A DNA stretch of 64,000 nt from Toxorhynchites rutilus septentrionalis (Eukaryota > Arthropoda > Insecta > Diptera > Culicidae). A program made the position numbers and the translations under genes. Location: assembly GCF_029784135.1 (NCBI RefSeq), contig NC_073744.1:76053935-76117934 (forward strand). Reading direction: 5' to 3'. Below the pieces are notes generated by a model that saw nothing but the letters and a program-made list of their open reading frames with translations, did no database searches and was not told the DNA's origin. This document shows positions 56,275-64,000 of the stretch, piece after piece. Positions within the stretch are counted from its first letter, which is position 1. Each line of letters begins with the position of its first letter.

Positions 56275-56745
56275 ATTTTAGGCTCATTAGCATTTTAGCT
56301 GTAATAGAGCCGAATATCAATCGTGTACATGTCACATGTTTATCATATCTATAATTAGCACATTACACAGTTGCCATGTTTTCGGCGTTAGAGTATTCCC
56401 TTCTATACCATTGCATATGGTACACATTTACACAGTTGCCATATAGGCGTAAGAGTTTTCGTTCTGTTCTTCCATTATCCAGTTAGACCGGACAACGGAG
56501 ACAGTTGATTGATCATTGTTGAGTTATTTATAGAACAGCAGCCCGATGTGTCTTGCAGAGCAGAGCAGTTGTATGGATGAATCGATCTTATTTCGATCGT
56601 GGATCGATCTCCATCGCTGATGATTGTTGCGTGGACGTAGTTATTCTGTAACAACACAAAGATGGTCAATGAGGGCCCTGAGTTTTGAACTCACGATCGA
56701 TCGCTTACTAAGCGAACGCGCAACCAATGTGGCTACGGAGACCCC
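56275..56745 (-). mobile_element. tRNA-headed SINE (Feilai-like), best copy
   Basis: On the minus strand it begins GGGTCTCCGTAGCCACATTGG (an A-box region within a tRNA-like head), then GCGTTCGCTTAG and the B-box region GAGTTCAAAACTC, and runs to 'ggctctattacagctaaaatgctaatgagcc'. The acceptor stem does not pair, so it is not a tRNA gene. Copies 1 and 2 are at 8.7 and 47.1 kb. Confidence 0.68.
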
Positions 56746-57036
56746 CAATTTCACATTAATTGCAATAAGTTTCTAATTTGTAGGTCATCTTTAGTTCTCA
56801 ATCAGTTCAAATAATCTATTCGGGGTGGTTTCGACCAAGCTGCACCATGTTGTAGTGTGTATTTCGAGGATACTGCTCGTTTAAGCTCTCTCAAATAACT
56901 CATACTGCTTGTAAGCAGCATCTACTCTTCGTGCGATCACTGTTCATAAGTTTTTTTCCCTTGTTGGGTGTGAACCACTGCGTCCATTATTTTGAACTAT
57001 TGTGATATGTCCCATTTTTTGTACTACGCTTCAAGC

Positions 57037-57411
57037 TTATCTACTGCTTATTGATGAAGAAGTAGACTGAAAGCTATAGCGAGATAGGTGCCAATCAGGA
57101 ATAATCTGTTTGATAAAATTTATAGTTCTGATCGGCGACACAGACCAAACTTCCTTGGGCTCCAGAATAGCCTTATCAAGGTGTTGAAGTCTGCGTCTTG
57201 TTAGTGCTCCGCATTTGCAGAGCAAATGTTCCGAGGTTTCGCTTTCGGCATTACAAAAGCGACAAATATCATCTTGCACTAAACCTATGTTTTTGAGATG
57301 GTATTTACTCGGACAGTGTCCTGTTATAAGACCAGTGAATGTGCTGAAGTCTTTCTTATTAAGACTCAACAATTGTTGAGTAATTTTAATACTCGGCGTG
57401 ATAAATTTTTG
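57037..57411 (-). pseudogene. LINE element 2 ORF2, C-terminal part
   Basis: The frame from the insertion junction reads KFITPSIKITQQLL, TGLITGHCPSKYHL and the Cys finger CRFCNAESETSEHLLCKC, then a stop near 57037. The GHCPS...CRFC...EHLLCKC pattern is the typical end of RNase H-bearing LINE ORF2 proteins. The apparent start MFPKDVIL belongs to the inserted repeat. Confidence 0.8.
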
Positions 57412-57772
57412 ACGTAGGATTACGTCTTTCGGGAACATATTGGGGTACAAATTGAAAAATGAAAATCGATCGCATCGTGAAAAATGTCCAATTTCAAACG
57501 CTTGTTACTCATTCATTTCATGATGGATTGATGAGACTTTTGCATCAAACGATTACGGCACTCCATAACAATTTTTCACATTGAATAAAATAGTATATAT
57601 CATATAACTAACTATCGAACAATTGAAAAAATTCAACCCCTATCCAAACAGAGATACCCAGTCCTGGTTGGTCGAAATTGACGTCATTTCTTTTTCGCGC
57701 CCGATTCGTTCTCTCACCGGCAAGCTGCATGGCAATCGAGTAGGAGGCGCCTACATCACACATACCAAATGA

Positions 57773-57812
57773 TATAAAAGCAAGGAGCATTCGTGGATCT
57801 CATTCATTCTTA
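57773..57812 (+). promoter_or_regulatory. TATA-type promoter ahead of the histone relics
   Basis: TATAAAAGC at 57773 followed about 30 bases on by TCATTCATTC, an insect-like initiator. Position and spacing suit an arthropod histone gene promoter. Activity is unknown. Confidence 0.5.
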
Positions 57813-58368
57813 CAACGGACGTGGAACGGACAACAACAAGTGGAGAGCAGCAGCAGTGAAAGCGGCTAATATATAGGCGAGCATAGAAGTTGAGCGGTCA
57901 AAATGCGAGCTGTGTCTCACATCGAGCTTCTATGGCAGCATAAGCAGCGGCAAACAGTAGCAACGGTTGTTGAAACCGGTCTACTACTAGTGGCAGCAGC
58001 AAGCATCACGAGCGGATCGTTTCAGGCACACTCTCTCCGTCAGAAGTGCGACAACGTTTCTTGGCATCGTGAAAGTGCAGCATCGAATCTGAGCGGCCAA
58101 CAATTGAGCTGTGTCTCACATAAGTGGCAGTAGCAGCAGCAGCGGCGGTAAACATCGAGGCTGAACCTCAACAATCGAGCTGTGTCTCGCATCGGTCCAC
58201 TACTGTTGGCAACAACAAATATCATGAGTAGAGAGTTTCAGCCATTCTCTCTTTCTCTACTGCTGCTACTCAGTCAGATTTCTCATTCTTGTTGGACTCT
58301 CAGATCGATAAACATATGTGTTTCTAGTGTGCATTGCTGGTACTCCTGTTCACATCAACCTATACAAT

Positions 58369-58592
58369 TGGATGCGGTTATGGAGGTAAAGGAGACAAAG
58401 GACCCGGTTAAGGAATAGTGTATCGCAAGGTTCCACATGGCAACATCCAGTGTATCAAACCCGCTATCCGTTGTTTAGCTCACCGTGATGGTGTCAACGA
58501 AACCCTTGCAAACCGACGCACAGAAGCCGAAGATGCCAAAGCCAAGGAAAGCAGCAGCGACTCCGAAAAAACTACCGCTGCCAAAAAGTTAA
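58369..58592 (+). pseudogene. Chimeric histone relic 1: H4 N-terminus then H1-like tail
   Basis: 58369-58500 encodes, with one stop and a small indel, GGKGDKGPG, then RKVPHGNIQCIKPAIRCLAH and RDGVN, which aligns with the H4 segment [25 protein letters not shown]. Then 58521-58592 reads, in another frame, QKPKMPKPRKAAATPKKLPL and PKS-stop, a typical histone H1 C-terminus. H4's core (after residue about 48) is absent. A histone stem-loop follows at 58666. Stops and the frame change make it non-coding as it stands. Confidence 0.72.
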
Positions 58593-58665
58593 CAACTACT
58601 ACATCCGACTGAAACCTCATTACATTAGCACGCAGCAGATTCCATACAACCCATTTAACCATTCC

Positions 58666-58681
58666 AGTTCTTTTCAGGACT
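58666..58681 (+). terminator. Histone mRNA 3' stem-loop (variant)
   Basis: AGTTCTTTTCAGGACT folds as a 6-bp stem (one G-U pair) with a TTTC loop, matching the replication-dependent histone 3' processing signal bound by SLBP. It lies about 75 bases after the stop of the H1-like tail, the expected distance. Confidence 0.65.
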
Positions 58682-58847
58682 TTCGATATTGCTTTGAAAC
58701 GAAAGAGTTTAATTTATTGTTTTCCACTTATCATAAAAATGATATAAAACTACGATCAAAAATACTGTTTACTTTTACATGTTCTTTGATCATGTGCAAC
58801 TAACAGGAAACTTATCACGTCAGAAACATACTTTCCATCAACCAACC

Positions 58848-58876
58848 TGACTGGATGCGGTAAGGGAGGCGAATGA
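58848..58876 (+). pseudogene. Histone H4 start fragment
   Basis: 'ctgactggatgcggtaaggg' then 'aggcgaatga' corresponds to the first eight or nine H4 codons (TGCGKGG, for TGRGKGG), with the ATG changed to CTG and a quick stop. It follows 'catcaaccaac', the same leader as at 59100. It marks a third H4 start in the tandem array. Confidence 0.55.
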
Positions 58877-59109
58877 CATATGTATGCAATTATTCTGTAT
58901 AGCAAATCAAATGTCGAAGTTCGTGATATGGGTGCGTTCATCGCTAACAGCAAACATCATGAGCAGAAAGTTTCAGGCATGTTCTCTCTTTTTGCTGATG
59001 CTGCTGCTGCTGCTCAGTCAGATTTCTCATTTTGTTCGACGCTCAGATCGGTAAACATATATGTTTTTAGTGTTTTAAGTGTGGTCACATCAGATCAACA
59101 TCAACCAAC

Positions 59110-59308
59110 ATGACTTCATGCGGCAAGGAAGGCAAAGGAGGATCGAAGCGTCTCGCAAGGTTCTACATGATAATATCCAGTGTATCAAATTCGATATTCG
59201 CCGTTTAGCTCGACGTGATGGTGTCAACAAAAACCACCAAAATAAAAACAGAAATAAGCAGCAGCGGCTCCGAAAAAGCTACCGCTGCCAAAAAAACAAC
59301 AGAAGTGA
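59110..59308 (+). pseudogene. Chimeric histone relic 2: H4 N-terminus then H1-like tail
   Basis: An ATG at 59110 opens MTSCGKEGKGGSKR, a decayed H4 start. After a one-base shift it continues ASRKVLHDNIQCIKFDIRRL and ARRDGVN. From 59258 the H1-like tail reads AAAAPKKLPLPKKQQK-stop. It has the same order of parts as relic 1 and is preceded by the same leader ('cagtcagatttctcatt', 'cagatcggtaaacat'), so the two are tandem duplicates, about 740 bp apart. Confidence 0.72.
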
Positions 59309-59493
59309 ATTGTTGTTTTTGTTGCTCCATAAAGTTTTACGCGAGTAAATATGTCGGAATATATGTTCACGCAATATGAGCGCCAATCTCGTAAACGTGC
59401 ATCGGAGCTGAAACAACTTTCTATCACTGATACCGAAAGCTCGATTGTAACACTGGTGAAATGAACAAAAAATACCCAACAACCAAATCAAAC

Positions 59494-59509
59494 GGCCCTT
59501 TTCAGGGCC
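59494..59509 (+). terminator. Histone mRNA 3' stem-loop (perfect)
   Basis: GGCCCTTTTCAGGGCC, a perfect 6-bp stem with a TTTC loop, preceded by 'aaatcaaac' and followed by 'atca'. It fits the animal histone stem-loop consensus exactly. It lies about 190 bases after relic 2. Confidence 0.85.
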
Positions 59510-59639
59510 ATCAGATCATTATCAAAGAGTTTAACAATATATTTTTTCAAACATCCAAAATCAGCATGCGACAGATAGCCTAACGTAATCCTACGTCAAC
59601 TATGCGGTCCTGTCTCGGACACAACCTTCTGTGACTTTT

Positions 59640-62600
59640 TTGACTGGTTGAGTTGTACAGCCATCCAGTTGGCCATTACTTCCCGGTCTTCCCATTTCTT
59701 CAGCTCACTCTTCAACACACATTCAGAAATTCCACAGAATGTTTCTGGACCAGTGAAGGGTGAGCTTGAGCCGCGTCTTGCGAGTTCATCTGCTTGTTCA
59801 TTTCCCTCTATACCGCAATGGCTAGGAATCCAGTACAGTTGTACCGAACTTCTCTGACACAGTTGTCGTAAAATGCAAATGCTTTCCAGGCAATTTTTGA
59901 ATAGCACTTGAAAGCATTGAGGGCTTTAAGTGTTGCTTGACTGTCTGAGAAGATGCAAATGTTAGCATGTCTATAATTTCTTTTAAGGCAGACATTTATA
60001 CAATCTATTATTGCAGCTACTTCTGCCTGGAAAACTGTTGACCAGTTCCCCATAGCTACAGAAATTTTTATTCTGGGACCATACACTCCACCACCTGTTC
60101 TGTTATCCATTTTCGACCCATCGGTATAGAACAGGATTGAACCATTACGAACATCGGGACCACCCTCATCCCATACTGAACGAGAAAGTTCGATCACTCT
60201 GTATGGAATGTCATAATTGGTCCTTGGTTCCATCCAATCGCTGTTCATCTCTGAGGTTGGTCCAACGGGTAAGAGATTCAGGATGCTCAAGCGACCAGTT
60301 TTGTCCCCGTCTAATATTTTTTATATCTGTTTAGCTTTAGAGCGCTTCTATTAGCCTCCAGCTGAACATGTTGACCCAAAGGTAACAAGTGAAGGATAGC
60401 CTCCAATGCCTTTGAGGGTGTGCTTCGCATTGCTCCTGTTACAGCAACGCATGCCAGTCGTTGGAGTTTGTTTAGCTTTTTTGTAGCTACAGTCTCCTTA
60501 GTCTTTGACCACCATACTAATGAGACATAGGTTATCCTAGACCGCACAATTGCTGTATAGACCCACATAACCATTTTTGGTTTCAGGTCCCATGTTCTGC
60601 CTATCATTTTAGAACATGCCCATAGGGCAATGTTGGCCTTACTGATAATTGCATCTAAGTGTGCGTTCCAGTCTAGTTTAGCGTCTAGGATTACGCCTAG
60701 ATATTTCACTGAAACACTGAATTTTATTTCCTCTCCTCCAAGATTTAGAGTCTGCAGATGCAGTTTCTTCTTTTTGATGAAAGGAACAATTGTTGTTTTT
60801 GAGGGATTTATGCTCAGACCTTCTTTGATACACCATGATTGTGTAAGGTTTAAGGCCATCTGCATCCTGCTCTATATCACATCGTCGAATTTGCCACGTA
60901 CCATTATGACTAAATCATCAGCAAAACCCACGGTTTCGAAACCATTCGCCTCCAAACTAATCAGAAGGTCGTCAACCACCAGTGACCAAAGTAGAGGTGA
61001 TAGAACCCCTCCTTGTGGGCAACCTTTCGTTGCAATCACAGATGTCGACGACCCACCCAGCTCCGAGGTGATTTGTCTATTTGTGAGCATGCCTTTGATG
61101 CATTCAACTATGCAGTCATCGAAATGTCTTCTTCTCATAGCCTGTGCCATTGATACATAGGAAGCATTGTCGAAAGCCCCTTCGATATCAAGAAACGCAC
61201 ATAATGCAGTTTCTTTCGACGAAAGAGATTTTTCAATTTTAGTCACAAGCGTGTGTAACGCTGTGACTGTGGATTTGCCTGATTGATAGGCAAACTGGTA
61301 TTTAGATAAAGGGCATTTGGACATGAATACAGACTTTATGTATTCATATAATACTTTTTCCATAGTTTTCAGCAGTATTGATGATAAACTAATTGGTCTG
61401 AATGATTTTGGGAGTGATTTATCACGTTTCCCAGCTTTTGGAATGAAGACCACTTCAACGAGTCTCCATGTGGAAGGAATGTGCTCTAGTATCATACTTG
61501 CTTTAAAAATCTCGATTAGAGATGGAATAGGCTTAGATTCTCCTTTTTGAATCAGGGCTGGAAAAAATCCATCTGCACCTGCGGATTTGTACGGTTGAAA
61601 GGATCTCACCGCGCTTTCTACTCTGGCCCTCGTGAAAACCATTCCAGCAACTATCTTTGCGACATCCTTTGCACTTTGAGAATACCTTCGAGAGCATTTC
61701 ATGTCGCGGTTGTAGCTAGGACTGGTATCAGAATGAACCGATGTAGATCCCGGGAAGTGAGTTTTCATCAGTAAGTCTAATACTTCTGAGGGAGATTTTG
61801 TGAACGAACCGTCGTCCTTTTTGAGGGAACCTAGCCCGTTCGAGTGGACTTTTGCAAGAGTCTTGCTTAGTCTTGTAACGATTGGGGTACTTTCAATGCT
61901 TTAGCAGTTATTTACCCAAGATTTTCGTTTAAATCGTCTTAGTTCTCTGTTATATTCGGTTAGGGCGCTCCTATATTGAGACCAATCCGAATTAATTTTA
62001 GCTCTGTTGAACAGCTTCCGCGCTGTTTTACGTATCCGCTCGAGCCTTTTCTTCCACCATGGAACGTTTCTTGTCGAAGAAACTCTCTTAAGTGGACAAT
62101 TACTGTTGTAGACAGAAACTATCGTATCATTTAATTCTTTTGAAGTTGATTCGAGCTGTTGAATCGACCTTATTCTTGTGTTAAGAGTTTCTGACTCGAG
62201 TTTAAGTGAATATCGTTCCCAGGTTTTTCTTGGATCACGATATTCTCTCTGTACTGTCAAGCCACCATCCCATTCGAAGATAATGTGTCTGTGATCAGGC
62301 AAAGACGCCTTTTCCGAAACGTGCCAGTTGTGTATTTTCGAAGAAATTACCGGACTGCACAGTGTTAGGTCCAGGACTTCTTGTCTGATAGCGTTTATAA
62401 ACGTTGGTTCATTGCCTATATTGGCAATGTCAATGTTGTTTGAAGAAAGAAATTCTAAAAGACAGTCACCTCGACTGTTTATGTCAGTACTACCCCACAA
62501 AGTGTGATGAGCGTTGGCATCACAGCCGATGATGAAGTCTTTTTTGATTTCTCTGCAATAATTTACGAACGCCGCAACCTCTTGGGGAGGTGCCTCAGGT

Positions 62601-62918
62601 ACGTCACCAGGGAAATAAGCCGACGCAATTATTATGTCGGATCTTCCCTTGGCGGTTGGTATCTCAACTCTGATCGCGACGATGTCCCTTTGAATGAACT
62701 CTGTTATAGGAAAGCATTTAATATTTCCTTTTACTAGAACAGCAGTTCTTGGGGAGTCATGCTTGTCGTCGTAGAATAATTTGCATGAACCAGTATGAAT
62801 ACCAAGTATTCTTCCTTTGTGGACCTAAGGCTCTTGAATTAAAGCTAAATCCATAGCGTCTAGACGCTGCTTTAGCGTGATGGAGATTTATTTGCAGAAC
62901 CTTAGTGTTAGTGTTCAT
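59640..62918 (-). pseudogene. LINE element 2 ORF2: endonuclease, RT and RNase H, decayed
   Basis: ATG at 62918 (MNTNTKVLQINLHHAKAAS) overlaps the ORF1 stop by 11 bases. Endonuclease: a frameshift, then MDLALIQEP with a stop in place of Trp, IIASAYFPGD, IIGCDANAHHTLWGS and LPDHRHIIFEW. A stop at 61901 separates the RT: RPISLSSILLKTMEKVLYE, YQSGKSTVTALHTLV, FLDIEGAFDNASY, GCPQGGVLSPLLW and an intact active site GFADDLVIM. A break near 60870 precedes SINPSKTTIVPF and VKYLGVILDAKL. RNase H: FYTDGSKMDNRTGGGV, FQAEVAAIIDCI, IFSDSQATLKAL and YWIPSHCGIEGNEQADELAR. It runs into the family A insertion at 59640. At least three stops and three shifts; dead. Confidence 0.84.
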
Positions 62919-63070
62919 TTGGATGTGGATTATTCATAGAAGTCCCACGAGTCTCGCGGTAAAGAAGGTCCACTGCATCAGTGACCGGCTTAATGCAGCA
63001 AGGGCAGACGATACTGTGGAGGGTGCCCTGGTGCTCCACAGGCTCCGTTAACGGCAAGGTTTAAAACCCC
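62908..63070 (-). pseudogene. LINE element 2 ORF1, C-terminal fragment
   Basis: The frame TLPLTEPVEHQGTLHSIVC, PCCIKPVTDAVDLLYRETRG, TSMNNPHPNEH-stop ends 11 bases inside ORF2. The overlap with ORF2 and the position argue for the gag-like ORF1 end. Upstream the frame is broken and the 5' limit of the element cannot be placed. Confidence 0.45.
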
Positions 63071-63239
63071 CCTACCATTCATCCCTCGGCACGGGTCGCT
63101 TCACACCTTGGTTTAGGGGTTTATCCATTACTTCCTTTCCATAATAACCATGGATAACAGCTATTACAACCATCCTCCTTTTCTGGGGCTTTGGCCCACT
63201 GCTCTGGTTTCTCAATAATTTCAGGTTCTTATTCGGACA

Positions 63240-63640
63240 TGCTATTATTGAGATCTGTCATTCGCAGGCGGAGTTTGTTCATAAGTTCTTGATAGGGTTT
63301 TGATCTAGGAACACAAGCTGACCACTCCAGAATCTGAAGCCCTTATTCATTAAACCATGCCATGACTCTCCGGATTTATGAATTGATACCAAATTATCCA
63401 ATTATCACGGTGTTCTTGATATAAAAACAGAAGTAAATGATTCTGAAGTATTTCATTACAATTCTGACTGTTCATTCGTGTTGCAAAATATGGTCCAATA
63501 AACGTTTCTGCTATACCGTGAAGTTGGAAAAATGTTTTCCAATTGACTTTGAACTGCATGCAACGAACAATATTGGTTATAACTTAAAAATTTATCTTAG
63601 TTTGCGTGGAGAAGTTTTGATTGCAAATAGTTGAGGCATT
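63240..63640. other. No gene seen
   Basis: Sequence between LINE element 2 and the element that runs off the right edge. Short overlapping frames only, no repeat recognised. Confidence 0.35.
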
Positions 63641-64000
63641 ATTAAAGTGCGATTCACATACAACATCCACGTCACGTTCACGTTCCGTCCCGTCACGTTG
63701 CGTCAGTTATTCTTCCAAGCAGTTCTTATGCAAACATTCACATACACCGGCAACGGGAACTTCGACTTGCCGTTGCTGATGTATGGGAATTGTTTGTTGG
63801 GGTCTTCGTCCAAAAGTGGTTGCAGTTCACTGTCCTCTAACTTTTTCGGATGATTTCCGTAAACATTGACAAGCATTTGATGCGATTCTGTCGCAATTTC
63901 TTTGACATGGTGCTTCCGATACTGACGCGCCATTTGCTATCAATTCGTCTAGCAATAATGAATAATAAAGAGTACCTTCTTGTTTTTCATTCATTCGTTC
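63641..64000 (-). mobile_element. Element entering from the right edge, with mariner-like fragment
   Basis: The terminus 'aaagtgcgattcacatacaa' followed by 'cgtcacgttcacgttcc' is shared in inverse with 22140-22328. Inside, a minus-strand frame (63703-63933, ATG start MARQYRKHHVK) contains PKKLEDSELQPLLDEDPNKQ, resembling the GRPKKFEDxELQALLDED hinge between the two HTH motifs of mariner transposases. The HTH motifs themselves are absent here, so this is a fragment or a chimera; the rest lies outside the window. Confidence 0.45.

Larger units (their letters stand above)
57412..59640 (+). mobile_element. Family A repeat carrying captured histone gene sequence
   Basis: Starts TTGACGTAGGATTACGTC, 'tttcgggaacatattgggg' and ends 'gtaatcctacgtcaactatgc', GTCTCGGACACAACC, 'gtgactttttt'. 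The first 330 bases match the copy at 30356-32388. The middle is unique in the window: TATA promoter, tandem H4-H1 histone relics and two histone stem-loops. It interrupts LINE element 2 within a run of A (Lys codons), between LNQSK and FITPS. Confidence 0.75.
57037..63100 (-). mobile_element. RNase H-bearing non-LTR retrotransposon (element 2), split
   Basis: A second LINE, distinct in sequence from element 1. Pieces: ORF1 tail 62908-63070, ORF2 59640-62918, and the ORF2 C-terminus 57037-57411 after a 2.2-kb insertion (family A, 57412-59640). The 5' border is unclear near 63100-63240. Clade within the RNase H-bearing LINEs was not fixed. Confidence 0.82.

Noticed and set aside
59224..59491. 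Aromatic-rich minus frames opposite histone relic 2
   Set aside because: Antisense of Lys/Ala codons and Gln runs of the H1-like tail.

Overview
This is about 64 kb of AT-rich eukaryotic DNA crowded with transposable elements. The genes have spliceosomal introns, and the repeats include tRNA-headed SINEs, a DD37E mariner, RNase H-bearing LINEs and many short inverted-repeat elements. That mix fits a mosquito, most likely a culicine such as Aedes. The assignment is inference from protein similarity and repeat style, because no search could be run.

Three host genes are well supported, all on the minus strand. They are a peroxisomal PEX11C/PEX11-gamma gene (three exons at 7543-8169; its 3' end is not found and probably lies left of the window), N-acetylglucosamine-6-phosphate deacetylase (AMDHD2/nagA-type, five exons, 16715-18179) and the exosome subunit RRP45/EXOSC9 (two exons, 36821-38192). 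A fourth candidate is an unrecognised open frame of about 190 codons at 47744-48313. A short spliced THAP-like zinc-finger remnant lies near 41 kb. The genes are functionally unrelated; nothing suggests an operon or pathway cluster.

Most of the rest is mobile DNA. 0-6.9 kb: a decayed hAT-like end, Helitron-type monomers, fold-back elements, a SINE split by a TTA-flanked element, and a hAT MITE. 8.7-16.6 kb: SINEs and a dispersed repeat family with TGACGTAG starts and GGACACAACC ends (called family A/B here). 15-21 kb: two copies of a GGGCCC-ended element with remnants of a zeste/Myb-like DNA-binding protein. 21-32 kb: a deep nest of elements inside elements, many with readable target-site duplications. 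42.9-44.2 kb: a nearly full-length DD37E mariner. 49.4-54.5 kb and 57-63 kb: two decayed non-LTR retrotransposons on the minus strand.

The most unusual object is a family A copy at 57412-59640 that interrupts the second LINE. It carries a TATA-type promoter, tandem relics of histone H4 N-termini followed by histone H1-like Lys/Ala/Pro tails, and two sequences matching the histone mRNA 3' stem-loop. It looks like histone-gene DNA captured and spread by a mobile repeat. Splice junctions were set by eye; coordinates of decayed repeats are approximate and may be off by a base or more.
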